DNA of 64,000 nucleotides, from assembly GCA_014925825.1 (NCBI GenBank), contig JACGCK010000023.1, forward strand, positions 310,001-374,000, in the 5' to 3' direction. Below, in pieces: positions 22,725 to 36,259 of the stretch; within the stretch, counting starts at the first letter, position 1; the number at the start of each line of letters is the position of its first letter. The notes beneath the pieces were generated by a model that worked only from the letters and a program-made list of their open reading frames with translations, ran no database searches and had not been told where the DNA came from. The translations under genes were made by a program, and so were the position numbers. Origin of the DNA: Pholiota molesta (Eukaryota > Basidiomycota > Agaricomycetes > Agaricales > Strophariaceae).

Positions 22725-23051
22725 TTAATGATCTTGGGGGAATTTTGAGCAGTGGATGTTGGTTGACCGTATTTTTTACTTGGAATATCATGATATTTGT
22801 ATATCCGCGGGTAATAAACCATCAGTGTTATAAAGGAATAATGCCAGTTATTTCCTATACACGGATATACCGCGGACTCGTAAAAAAATAAGATGGATGG
22901 GTAACATTATGCGAGGAAAACAGTAGGTGTCTCCGCTGAGATTGAGGATGATTTATGTAGATGAGGATTATAAAAGCAAGATGTGTCCAATAGATAGCAG
23001 TAACAACTGTCCAGAGAGTAGTGTCTTTATTCACGGAAGCCGAGAAAGTGA
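22725..23051. other. Convergent spacer between RING2 and chitin synthase
   Basis: A 327-base stretch with AT-rich 3' ends and no gene. An alternative frame of chitin synthase extends into it, but that frame skips the last intron and does not match the family C-terminus. Confidence 0.5.
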
Positions 23052-26000
23052 TCAGTTTTTGCGGAAACATCTGAAAAGATTCCGTTTGACAAAGTACCAG
23101 AGACACTGTGGCCGCCATCATGTTAGCGTCAAGATTGGAGATACAAGATACAGATACATTCAGACTCACTCCGATGAACCGGAACAGAGATAACCCAAAT
23201 GTCGAATAAAGGATAAATGTGAAATAAACGTGTTCCTTTTGTTGCAAATTTTCCTGGTCCACGGCAGCATTGGTACTGGGAAGTCCGTTGATATTCTCGA
23301 TAGCAATGGCGAGGGCGGCGTTGGAGAGCATCCAAACAGCGACCAACCGCGTGCGGAATGTTTTGTTTTGGTCATCTAGAGTGGGCTTCTCCGGGACTTC
23401 TTTCTTGTTAATTTTGGTGATGGCACGAGTGACAGTCTCTTTAAAGGCGGCGTCGACATCAGCCTGGTCCTGCGCCTTATCCTCAACGACAGCTGCATCT
23501 GCGTCCTTAGCCTTGGATGATGATACTGAGGGCAATGCTTCTGCTTTATCGCTGCCTTTGGTACCCCAGGATACCTGAGATGATGACGTCAGTACATTCA
23601 TAGCATAGAAGAAACTCGCAAGACAACGAACATCGTGAAGATTACAGAATGCATAAACGTTCAGAACATTGATGAAACTGGGTGCAATGCAAAGGTATTG
23701 AAGAAACTTGAGAACATATGCCATGGATCGCGCTTAGGGATAACCAATGTCAGCAAGAGAATCGGAGACCGGCACTAAAACATCAACTCACGTATAAGAT
23801 AGACGCAGTGAAGTAGATGCCTAAAGCACATGTATAAGTCACTAGTTCCATTGATCAGTTTAGAAAGGTTGCTCACCGAAAGTTGAGATCATGGCAGCAA
23901 TCAGAGGGCCAATAGGCGGTAAAATATGTTGGCGAAGTTGGAGCCGAGATGAAGTGCCTGTTGTGAATACATTAGAAGGCTGTCACAATATATTAACGAG
24001 GCAACATACGCTGAAAGATTTGACCGTCAACCAGATAGAGCAAACAATGAGATACAAAGAGAGGAATGCATAGACCCTGTTCGGAAGTAGGTCGGTCAGC
24101 TTACAGCCAGGGCGCAGGAACGAAATAACAATATGCAACTGACCATAGTGTGGCCGCATAAGGTATTCTTTCTCCCTTCGGACGATTGCCTAAAGCCAGC
24201 ACGAATTGCAAAGCCAACAAAGATAGGTAAATCCATTTGAACGCCAGATTGACCCAGTGAGTCTAGGAGTTTGCGATTAGTAGAAGTACGAAATAATATG
24301 GACCATATAAAGCTCACAACTGAGGCGGTGCCGAAAATAAAGATTCCTTGGTCCGGGAGTAAGTCGACGATAATGCTGAAAGTAAGCCACATATTTGCAA
24401 GTGCAAACCAGGTGAAAATAAGGGAGAACACGTTGTACTGAGTCCAAATCAGGAATATAAATAAGAGTAAGGCATGGGAAAGAAATAAACGTACCAAAGC
24501 CTGGAGATGGAAGAAGAACATGCGAATAGGACCGTGGCTGGTCCGATAGAGCGAGAAAAAGTTGACAAGAGCATACTATCATAAATCGACACATCAATAG
24601 AAGGTAAAATTGAGAATTTTGCGAAGACTCACGACTGAGGCGGCAAAGGAACCATTCAACCAACGTCGACGCTGGCCAATGAGTTCGACAGCCGTTTCGG
24701 GTACATCAGTTTCTGCCTTGCTTGGTTTGACATAAGTCAGAGTCCACTGCTCGCCAGCTTTGGCCACAAGTTCGAAGCACAAGATACGATCCTCGGCTAA
24801 AAATCCACCATTGATGAGCTTGGTTTTATCATTTAGAGACAAGGATGAACGAACCCAAAAACATGTTCTTGGTAAAGATATTCATGCCATAAATGCCCTT
24901 CGAGCCAAGACGGTCTGCCAAAGAGTGATCTCCGTGGAAGTATTGCTCCAAGGGTCTACCTAAGATAGCACGGAATCGATATGCGGAGAATGCACCAGGC
25001 AAAACGGACACATAACCGAAGCTACTTTCCAACGGTTTATCTAAAAGATAATCGGTTCAATGAGGTAACCAGATCTAATACAACAGATTGCCATACCCAA
25101 GATGTTCGACATCTTGTATTCGAAGTTCTGAGTAGCAACAAGGGGGTTAAGGAGCTTCTTTCCGCCCTTAATCATGGCATGGATTTCACCTGCACGCGAG
25201 TCAGTAAAATATTGATTTGCACCCTTTGAATGACCTACCGCAGCATCCGCCGAGATTAGAATTGTTATAGAATGCCTCCCAAAGATAGTAGATAGATTTG
25301 TGCCCAGGTTTAGTGCCGGCATCAATCAGCACACAAATTTCGGGCTAAGAAATAAAATCAGATGTGATACCGTATTTCAAATGCGTCACGCTTACATTAA
25401 GCATTTTTCCGATAGCATTGAACAACCATCGATGAGAGTTGATCTTTTTCTGATTTTTCGCCTTGAGAACAAGGATGATCTGTACGGGAACTAAATTGTT
25501 CTGGTCGCCCGCTTGAGGAAGGACCAACTGTGGAGTCGCATCGACTGAAAGCTGCGTCGTGTACTGATGGAAATGAATGATAAAGGCTATTTTTAGACGG
25601 TTCATCCATTGGAACTAGAGTAAAGGAGCTAACCTCGAAAATGTGAGCAACGGTATCTTTTTCGTCGACCTGCTTCTTCATCACTCCATCTTGATATACA
25701 CCAACGGTTGCCAAAATATCCAAAACACTTTTGTCCATTGGCTCCAGACCATCTACAATCAGCGCGACAGTGATCTTTTGCCAGGCAGGATTACCCTCTT
25801 CTGCACTCTTGCGCCAGTATTTGGATTGTTTGGTCCTACAGATGTCCCGGATATTGAGCATGACGCCGTGCAAAGTACGCGCGTATAGAGTCTTGTCCTC
25901 ATTGTAAGATGTGACCGCGATCAAAAGCTCAGTCTCGCGGTTGTACATCTTCGTTCGCAGCGACCATCCATGAGCCTCAGTGAATTCGTCTGGATCACAC

Positions 26001-26613
26001 GTTGCCGCAGTGTATCTCATGTGTCTGTGGACCAACGTATAAGCATCCATTCAAATGCGGAGGTAAGAGGCTTACGAGAATTCAGTCGTGTTCGTGGAAG
26101 AATATTTAGTCTCGATGGCCGAGAATACTGGAGTAGGCACGGGGTACTCTGCAATGAAATTTCCCTGCGTAAGCTTAACTTTGCGAGTTACGCCTCGTTT
26201 GATAGTTTGTCGCCTTCTCCACGCGTTGTCAATGCCGTTGGTGGACGTTGAGATGGTAGACTGAGGCCTGGCATATGGGTCATCGTAGGCACTCGGATCT
26301 ATCGGCCTGCAAGACGGTCAGAACCACGTCAGAAAGATAGTGGGGGATGCACTTACGCAGGAGGATAAAATCCACCAGTGAAGCCTTGGCCGACATTGAG
26401 TGGTTGTTTCTCGATATATTCATCATCGTCATGAACGTCAAAGGCAGGATCATGGAGATTGGTACTGGTACCGTAGGGCCGTGGCATGGAATGCCCCAGA
26501 GACAGGGGGTCTGGGTCGTCAAAGTGGATCTGAGGAGGGCGGTCTGAGAAGGGGTCATGCAAAGATTCGCCCCTTAAACTTGGGGTGGACAAAGGGGACT
26601 GCCTAGATGCCAT
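23052..26613 (-). CDS. CHS: Chitin synthase, division 1 (class I-III type)
   Basis: Integral membrane glycosyltransferase (GT2) that polymerises GlcNAc from UDP-GlcNAc into cell-wall chitin. The N-terminus is long and disordered. Family blocks follow in order: [91 protein letters not shown] and the product-binding [10 protein letters not shown]; Asp of AEDR is the catalytic base in this family. Several membrane segments follow. After splicing the last intron, the C-terminus reads [22 protein letters not shown], typical of the family, which sets the stop at 23052. One base appears lost at 23701-23702, between WHMFSSF and QYLCIAPSF. The long cytoplasmic Lys/Asp-rich insert after [14 protein letters not shown] is usual. 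Confidence 0.94.
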
Positions 26614-27268
26614 ATCGAAGACGTTGAACTAGCGAAGCAGAGGTGGATGATGTGGCAGGAAAAGACAGACCGTCAAGGTCGTCGAGGTGGTTTAAGGGGA
26701 CTGTTTGGAGCAGTTTTAATTATGTCCTGCCAGTCGGCGGTCGCAACCTCAAGGCGTTGTGGCCCACGTGACCCTTCCTGCGCCGCTAATATGATATTAA
26801 TAGCGCTCAGTCTTGCCCGCAGCAGTGAGTCCGAACAGCGCCTTGCCCTGCCTCGCCGCCAGCTCGCTGCCAATGCCTATAAACGACTCAGAAGGCTCTG
26901 CACGGAACACCGATGCACTGCATTTTCGGCAGTCGCATCCCTCCACATCTATCGTGCACTTCCCACTACTATCCTGAGAATAAGTCGGACTCATTCTAAG
27001 CTGGCTCCCAAGTTGTGGATAGTGTTTTGACTTCTTGGATCATGATTTCAAAGCAAACTTAGACGTTCACTGCATTCCAGGCTTCCAGGAAGTTTGATTC
27101 ACATGCCTGATCTCTGACTGGCAAGTCGGTTACCGGACACCGCCCTTCATTGCCGCCGTGAACATATTTTCCTTTCACTTTCCGTTTCAACATACAGTAG
27201 CTTGAACACTTTCACCACAACCTGACTGGCACAACTTTCGATCAGCCCTCGAGCATAGCACGGTGAAA
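26614..27268. promoter_or_regulatory. Divergent promoter region, chitin synthase and GST-like gene
   Basis: A 655-base spacer between outward-facing genes. It contains GGCCCACGTGACC at 26761-26773, the exact reverse complement of the site upstream of the Spo12-like gene. No coding gene was recognised. Confidence 0.45.
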
Positions 27269-28641
27269 TGGCCCTTCCTGTGATCATATATCGGTTGGTC
27301 TTCTCGACTGCAACATCAATGCAACCAAATTTGATGACTTTATATAATGAAGCTATGATACCTCTCCCTTCTCCCATAAAATCGATAATATTCTCGCCCT
27401 GAAGAGAATCCCTTATGAAAGGGTTCAGGTATGCTATTCGCTTGTATTAAATAACGGCAACCTTATTATATATCAATACGACATATTATAGGTTTCCCCC
27501 ATGCTACCCCGCCCGGAGATCACAGATCGCCTAGGCATAAACTACCGCCGCATCCCTGTTCTGGCCATTGGAAATGACGTATACTGCGACACCAGGTTTG
27601 TTTTTGGCATATCTAGCAGCTTATTATCGTCACAGCTCACCCTCCATCCGATGTGTATAGCATTATCGCAACGGCCCTTGAACGCCGATTCCCTGCCTCG
27701 CAGGGATACGGAACTATCTTTCCGAAAGCAAAGCATGGCGGGAGCGCGGACAGCGGATTGATCAAAGCTTTCGCTAAATCTTACGCTGAAACTGTGTTGT
27801 TTGGACCCGCAGTGAATTTACTTCCCTGGAAAGGCCTTCCTGAAGCATTCATAAAGGATCGTTCTGCCGTGAGCACTCTGATCAACTGTGATTCAACTGT
27901 GTTTTCGATATAACGACAACATTATTTCTTCGTTAGCTCACAGGGGGAGCTCTTAACGTAGAAGCCATGGCTGCTAATAGGCCCATCGCTGAAAGTACCC
28001 TATCTAGCCATTTCGTAAGCATCATCATACTTTGGAAAGATAATAACGCTCTAATGCTCGTAAATTAGGCATTGTTAGAGGAGCAACTGAGCGACGGTCG
28101 CGAATGGCTTTTCGAACAGAATCACCTGTCTGGCAGACATTTCAGTCCACTTCATTCTTGCTTGGGCTAGCCCTTCCCGGGGACTAAGACCCTCTTCGAC
28201 AAGGATCGAAACCCTTATACCATTCAGGTAAGCCAAACCCTGCAATGTGTTTCCATTCTTCGACTTGATGTATACTGACTTGCTTATCTCACAGTGGCTT
28301 GACCGTCTCACCGACTTGTTGAAGAAGCAAAAGGCGTCGCAAATGCTCCAAATATCCTCAACGGAGAAGACGCAGCAAATAAGATTTTTGCATCGACTCA
28401 TGAAAGTTACGAGACTGTCGGTTTTGATAATACCGAAGCATCTCGTCTAGGCATATCAGTCGGAGATACCGTCCAAATTGCCCCAGAAGATACTGGTCGT
28501 GCCTACCCAACCTCAGGCAAACTTGTAGCACTGAATCGCCAGGAATTCATTCTGGAAGTTACCGCTCCCCAGGGGGGAATCCTTCGTTGTCACTTCCCCC
28601 GAATCGGGTTTTTTGTCAAACCTACCACTGCGAAACTTTAG
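27269..28641 (+). CDS. Glutathione S-transferase-like protein, frame-disrupted
   Basis: N-terminal thioredoxin-like GST domain: VIIYRYDTSPFSHKI joined across a GTTGGT...AAG intron, then LALKRIPYERVQV, INYRRIPVLAIGNDVYCDTS and IIATALERRFP. An all-helical C-domain follows (LLEEQLSDGREWLF, LADISVHFILAWA, PFPGTKTLFDKDRNPYT). The C-terminal extension (GISVGDTVQIAPEDTGRAYP... CHFPRIGFFVKP) is usual in this fungal GST-like group, whose substrates are mostly unknown. The gene is broken. Between about 28129 and 28173 the conserved LADISVHF block lies in another frame, with TAG in the literal frame; the frame is then restored, and shifts again near 28314-28322. Three indels in one gene is more than in its neighbours, so true pseudogenisation is possible. 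Confidence 0.78.
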
Positions 28642-28796
28642 CTTCCTCTGTACGGTTTAATGACGAAACAGTATACACGAAGCGTTTGATATGATGCTTT
28701 TTTTCGATTGTCATGTAATTAAGGTATACAGGATGCAAAAAAATTGGGCAATAATGTTCTCTAAGTGTGGATATTCAAGCTTCCAGTAAGATAGGA

Positions 28797-29559
28797 TCAA
28801 CTTCGCGAACCATATACTTCCCGACATCGATCTTCAAATGCTTGAATCATCATTCCCGACACTTTCCCGAAAAAGGTCGAGGAGACACCGGCATGGAGGG
28901 GGTTCGCGAATTCGTACGTCAAGTCGAAGGTCACCAGAGTCGGTCCAGAAGGATCACTCAAAGCCTGAGCCTCGATCCTGGATGATGGGGCAGGGCTTTG
29001 GAACTTCCATGTCGTTGAGAGTGCTTTGAATAACGGCGTTGATGAAGATGCCACGGCCTGCAGTCACAGATGACGGACAATCAAGGGAAGTTTTCCGAGT
29101 CAAATTACAGAAGTAACACTAACATGCAGTCCAGCTCACCTGGACCGATTTGAAAGGAATGCAAGTGACAGTGCTGACATAGCTTTCCTGGAAGCTCATG
29201 AATCCGACCGTGAGCTCGGCGTCCACCACGGTCTTCTCCTGCATAGCTTTCATTAACGCTCCACCATCGAGGCGAGAACCAGTGCAAAAAGGAATGAATT
29301 GGGGGTAGGATGCGACATCAGCCACAATGGCATATAATTCCTTCTCCTTGTACCTATGACAGTCTTCATGTTAGTTGGTCAAGAGTTTCTGGACAGTGAA
29401 AAGATATGCACGGAAATAGTCGCTTTTCACTAAATGTTTGAGGTTGCGATCCAAAGCTAGGAAGAGAGGGAAGACTAGGAAAGAGAATAGTGTACGACGC
29501 AATGGTATAGATCTCGAGCATAGTGGTCGGACTCTAAGAGGTGCTTTTGAAAGCAACAT
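28797..29559 (-). CDS. COQ10: Coenzyme Q-binding protein COQ10 (START-like)
   Basis: Mitochondrial inner-membrane lipid-binding protein needed for ubiquinone function in respiration. The first exon is Arg-rich with no acids (LLSKAPLRVRPLCSRSIPLRR), a good mitochondrial presequence. The START-like core reads KEKELYAIVADVASYPQFIPFC, GSRLDGG, DAELTVGFMSFQESYVSTV, STTWKFQSP, TLVTFDLTYEFANPLH and GMMIQAFEDRCREVYG, all typical of COQ10. At the first exon end the conserved Pro-Tyr (DYFPYKEKEL expected) requires one more C; the two C at 29412-29413 look like a shortened CCC. An alternative start lies 15 bases upstream. The gene is in tandem behind GIS2 and converges on the GST-like gene 155 bases away. 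Confidence 0.88.
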
Positions 29560-29776
29560 GGTACAAATTTGCACAATTGCGATGATGCGTCGGAAGCGCG
29601 GGCCTACGTGTGTCCCTATTTATTCACGATCCGCTCCGCGTCAAGACTTGGCTAATTCTTACACGGAACATAAATTGGTCGGTAAATACATAACTTAGGC
29701 ATAAATTGAGGCTAGACAATAATACAGAACTTCATCTAGCTAGAACCTAAACTTGTCGACTGATGAATCCACACAT

Positions 29777-30603
29777 TTAGCTGACGAATTCAGAAACTTC
29801 GGGACAGTCGCGGGCAATCTGGAAAACAAGTTAATATTTGGTACAACAGCAACTGACAAATAAATACGAACGTGGCCCTCTTGTTGGCACTTGTAGCAAG
29901 TCTTGTTTTTGTTGATATTGGCTGCTGCGGACCAGTGGGAATGGAAGCGTCATTCAAAGTCGTGCCAGGAGCAGCAAGGCAATCCCTAAACAAATTCTGA
30001 GATTGGATACATAGGCATATATGAGCTAATTTACCTTGCCAAATGATTGGGACCACCGCAGCGGTAGCATTTCACCGGAGGCAAAGTGGAGGTATTTAAA
30101 GCTCGTCCAGGAGGAGGTGCGCGAGATGCGAATCCGGGGCCACCAATGCCAGGCGCATTTTGGCAATTACGAGCGAAATGGCCGAAGCGGCCACAGTTCT
30201 AATGTTGCATTATCAGTAACACAGCAATAGTGGCGCGAAATGAGTTCCCCACATAACATTTTTGGTTTCCACCTTGTTGAACCCTCAAACTAGGGCATTC
30301 CGCTAAGATTTGAATAAGGAATTACAATGTGGCTGTTCAAACTAGTGTAGCCGACCTTGAATGTGTCCAACACCACCACAAGAGTAGCATTGCTTAGCGG
30401 AAACCGTCCTAGGAGACGGGCAAGCAGAAGACTCATGTCCTGGCTGCCTGCAGTTGTAACACAGACGCTGCTCAGAAGAGCAGTTCTCGGCGATATGACC
30501 AACTAGAACAAGATAAATAGGATGCTTAATTCAAATTATGTTGTGTTTGCAACTCACGATTACCGCATTTGAAGCAACCTTTCCTGGAAAACTGGTAGGC
30601 CAT
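29777..30603 (-). CDS. GIS2: CCHC zinc-knuckle protein GIS2/CNBP
   Basis: Cytoplasmic nucleic-acid-binding protein of the CNBP family, associated with translating mRNA. Six CCHC knuckles can be read across exons: GCFKCGN...GHIAENC, LCYNCRQPGHESSAC, QCYSCGGVGHIQAEC, KCYNCGRFGHFARNC, KCYRCGGPNHLARDC and TCYKCQQEGHIARDC. The C-terminus is PEVSEFVS. Introns fall inside several knuckles, which is common in fungal homologues. The last knuckle is in a different frame from the linker before it; one C appears missing at 29939-29940, between IPTGP and the ANINKNKTCYKC segment. The start MAYQFSRKGC places the first knuckle at residue 9, as in yeast Gis2. A Gly/Pro-rich linker separates knuckles four and five. 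Confidence 0.92.
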
Positions 30604-32366
30604 ATCAATTACTGTGCTGCAAGTAGTTTCAAGACTTCGTATCTGGATGCGCCTGGTAAGACAAATAGGGGTGCGGATCAGGCGTAGAGACAAACCTCTC
30701 TTCTCCCGCTTCCAACTGACTCTAACAACTCTGCCTCCTCCGAATGACGAAGACAAGGTATTGGTGAAAAGCAGGTGAAGTGATGAATAATGTCTGCAAG
30801 CCAGCTATGAGCGCCCTGCCATGGTTGATCTGGCAACAGATCTCTCCAAAAGCCTGCCCTAGCGATCGGTCACAGGGCGCGCTTACGTCAGGCGTCGATA
30901 ACACTTGTCATTGAAGCTTTGAATTCTCGTCCCAAATGCTGATCCCAAGATCCATGTGTCATGCGTCTCCTTCGTGTTCGTCTACACTCATGTTCAATGA
31001 AACATGCGCACTCGTCACCGGCAGCTTAACGGCCTGTGACGACATGGATCTCTATACCACGATCTGTTTCTCCAACGGTTCTTATCAAGGCTTCGCAAAC
31101 GCCATCGATGCAATTATACGGTGTGACTTCGCAAGAGAACCTTAATGATTCGACCGATGTAGACAGATAACCTCACAACCCCATTTGCTTATTCAATGTT
31201 TACAAGATGCAATGCACTCGCAAGTTATAAAAGGTGGCGCATCCCTCGCAGCGATTTGGCAGGTGAAGCCACTTGATCTCCAACTCCCCATATTGAACGC
31301 TGAACAGCGAGCGGTATGTCCTTTCGTCGTCCGTCCAAAACTAGTCTTTATATCGGGGATTATACAGGTCATTGTGGGCTCTACGTACCTTCCGGCGTTG
31401 AGGCGACCTTCGGACGCTCGCGTCCATCACGCTTCTTGTTAGGATGAAGAATATTTTCCTTTGAGGTAAGCATGGCTATTCTCTCTTCACTACAGGTTAT
31501 CTTAAATTTTCTCTGTGCTAGGTGCAATGAAACCACCCATACGACGTTGTTCCACATCCTAGCAAGAATCGGCGTAACGAGCTACCGAAGCATGGCTCGG
31601 CGTGCGGGAGGGGATGTCTTCAGACCGACCGTTCACTCTGTAGTCAATCTGTTTCAAGGATAGGCTGCCCATATGCTCTGAATTATGCTGGCTCAATACA
31701 TCTATTTGCACTTAATAATGTCACCCGTCGACAACTTCGTTGCTTGATTAACGTTAGTTCGATATTTTATTTCGAGCACTATCAAAGCACTATGTAAGTA
31801 CAGCGCAACGGCCGCAAAGCGGTGCAGGTTGGAGCTGGGATTCGAGCACGCCATTGATGAAGCTAATGAGTTCATAGAGTATATTAGGCGATTATTGCCT
31901 AAGTCGACAGTACATAAACCTGCAAGCATTTAGATTGTTCTTCCCTTCCTGCTTGATCTCCCCACATCTTGTATAACTTGCAAACCTTCAATTGAGTCAC
32001 TGTCATCCCCAGCCATCGCTTGCTAATGACGATTACGCACTATTTCATCTGCTACGATAACTCCCACTGTCACAGGACTTGCCTTACAAACAAAATATTA
32101 CTGTGCAGCGTGCTTGGCTCTATTCTGGGTCTGAGCATAAGAGATAACGCTGCGGCACCACCCCATATGTTTCAATACGGAGGCATTCCTTATCGCCTAA
32201 TTTCCCAGCCATGTAAACATACTTGATCTACTCGGAACTCCTTCCGTGGTCATCTTTCTTTCCAAGTTTCTTTCAGTCTTGGTGCTGTCCAAGAGTTCAG
32301 GCTCATTTCTACCTGTCTAAAGCGCCTCCTAAATTTTGACTGCTGCATTTTCTCATAAATCTATCA
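30604..32366. other. Long divergent intergenic region, GIS2 and ARO8
   Basis: This 1.76-kb spacer carries only short open frames with no domain I recognise. A segment near 31185-31440 contains a possible GT-AG intron and open frames, but the implied peptide matches nothing known to me. The promoters of GIS2 and ARO8 must lie at its ends. Confidence 0.45.
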
Positions 32367-34559
32367 ATGGAGAAAACTGGCTACGCTCCGGAGGCGATTG
32401 ACTTATCGCACCATTTGTCATCCGTGGCGAAAAGACGTGTGCAATCTCCTCTGAAGGGCCTGCAGAAATACTACGGAAAGCCAGGTGTTTTGAGCCTTGC
32501 TGGAGGTCTGTCTCGTCGTCTCGAACAAATTTTCAGTATACGTTTGAAATTGATTTGCGAATTTCGTCAGGACTACCGCATCCTTCGTATTTTCCATTTG
32601 ATGAGGTCAAAGCCAATGCCTTGGTTTCGAATACATTTTCAGCAGATGCAAGCTCTTCGCAGCCTAAAGGATCTCTCTCCTGGATATGGAACTTGTTTTC
32701 GGGGTCTAAGGACAACATTATGCCCATCAGCATTCCCAAATATCCAGAAACTCCTGACGACGTCAATCTTGCAGTCGCCCTCCAGTATGGCCTCGCGAAG
32801 GGAATTCCGCAACTTCAAAAGATCATTCAGGAATTCTCTACGAAGGTCTACAGACCGGCTTATGCCAACTTTGCAACCATAATACATGCTGGGAATACAG
32901 ATGCGTGGAATAAATCCGTCATGACGCTCTGTAACCCTGGGGAAGGTATCTTGACCAGTGAATGGACTTATCCATCCGCCATTGCGTCCATGAAGCCTTT
33001 TGGTATCAGTCCTGTTCCCGTGAAGATGGACTCTCAAGGCATGAGCAGCATTGGCCTCAGGCAGGTGCTCTCTAGTTGGGACGAAATCGCTCGTGGAATG
33101 CCTAGGTGTGTAGTACGATATCTCTACGGGATGCCAATGGTTCTATATATACTTTCGTTAGGCCGCATGTTATGTATATCGTCCCCGTTGGTCAAAATCC
33201 TACCGGTGCAACGATGTTGGCACAAAGGAAGAAAGAAATCTACGATATCTGCGTGGAATACGGTATTTCGCTTGGCAGTATCACTCAATGGCTTCTGTCT
33301 GACCTACCGATTTTTTCCCCCGTTAGATGTCATAATCGTTGAAGATGACCCTTATTATTTCCTTCAAGAAGGGCCATATGTACACCCAGCACAACGCCCC
33401 TTCAATGCAAATGGCGAAGTCCCTACTGATGAGAAGTATATTATGAGTCTTGCTCCGAGCTTCTTAGCGTATGCCATCGTTTATGATTCATAGCTAAATA
33501 TCCACTCACTCGACATCTATAGATTTGATTATCAAGGGCGGGTTGTGCGACTAGATACATTCTCTAAGGTCGAAATATTTAATTTCTTGATTCTGTCATC
33601 TACAAAGCTGATAGATCAGTTTCTTTAGACTATTGCCCCTGGAAGTCGTTTAGGCTGGTTCACTTGTCACCCAATCTTTGCAGAGAAATTTGAGAGACAG
33701 GCCGAAACCTCCTCTCAAGCACCTTGTGGATTTGGACAGGCCAGTTATTTTTAGATAATACCTTCGCTATTTTAGACTAACGAGATCGAGCACAGACTCT
33801 CATTACAGAGCTTTTGATAAATTGGCAATTCGAGGGATATTTACGCTGGTTGAAAGGTATGTGAAAACATTTGTAGCCCTAGATGCTATATTTAAAGCTG
33901 CATTTTTAGGCTTGGGTGCTCAGTACACTCAAAGACGCAATTTCTTCTTGGGCTGTATCTTCAATAAATTCCACGTGGAACTTGCTTCGGCCTCGCATAA
34001 CACCAGATTCCCTGGTAGCGAGGTATATCTTCTCTCAAAAAAGACCCCTACTAGTTGGTACCATAACGAGAAGTCCGTTAGAAAGACTCTCGTTTCTTTT
34101 GTGCCCCCCTCTTCCGGAATGTTCGTTTGGGTAAGAATTCTATATTGCTATTCCAATCTCCACTCAACTCAAATCATTTGATTGTAGATGTCACTTCACT
34201 TCGATAGCCACCCGAAGTTTAAGAAATTTGGACAAGAGTCACTCGAAATGCAATTCTGGACCGCATTGGCCGATGCTGGGCTTCTAGTCGGCCCAGGTAA
34301 TAAATCACATAACTGTTAAAACGTTAAAGAATTAAGCTAACATCAATAATTATAATATTAGGTACCATGTTTTCTGCGAGGCAGTTGGAGGCTCCTGACA
34401 GCGCTCCTGGCCATCTCCGAATCAGTTTCAGTAATGCAGAGGTATGTCATTTTCGCCCAGCTATGACCCTTGGCACCTAACATGTGTCTGTAGTTCGCGG
34501 ATTTGAAGAAATCCGTAGACATATTCGCAACGGTGCTGGAAGAGTTCCATAAGAATTAA
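32367..34559 (+). CDS. ARO8: Aromatic/2-aminoadipate aminotransferase (ARO8 type)
   Basis: PLP enzyme that transaminates aromatic amino acids, 2-aminoadipate or kynurenine with 2-oxoglutarate; paralogues differ, so the exact substrate is open. Fold-type I landmarks are SPLKGLQKYYGKPG, LSLAGGLPHPSYFPF, LQYGLAKGIPQLQ, EWTYPSAIASMKPFG, YIVPVGQNPTGATML, DVIIVEDDPYYFLQ and DTFSKTIAPGSRLGW, whose Lys should bind PLP. The C-domain includes FVPPSSGMFVW and HLRISFSNAE. I traced about eleven exons with no frame break. One intron (33740-33795) begins GCCAGT instead of GT, so it is a GC-AG intron or a base error. No targeting peptide is obvious. It converges on deoxyhypusine synthase. Confidence 0.92.
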
Positions 34560-34806
34560 GTTTAGTGCCTGTGGAAACCCATTTAGATATAGGCCCAAGC
34601 TTATCCGAGTCGTATTATTTAGTGCTTGAGATTGACGTTGTGGGTTGCTTTGAATGTTTGAATTATATGTGCATAAATACAGAAAACTGATTATGGTGCT
34701 TAAATAACCTTCAGATGAAATAGGATACATATGGGGGTCAAGTATCAATGCTGGACATGAATGCATCCTTGGAATAGAAACAGATGTAGCAAGGAGTGTT
34801 GTCTGT

Positions 34807-36145
<1,339 letters not shown>

Positions 36146-36259
36146 GACTTGGGTGGAGAAGAGCAAGATCAACGATCTACCAAAATCCTGAGGGTGCTGC
36201 CAAGCGAGGCCAAATAAGATAACTCCTTACTCTGGTGGCCAGATGGTGGCGGCATTGTT

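Noticed and set aside
22855..23724. Chitin synthase C-terminus read without splicing, about 65 residues longer
   Set aside because: Splicing the GTGAGT...ACAG intron gives the conserved ending [17 protein letters not shown]; the unspliced version has no family match.
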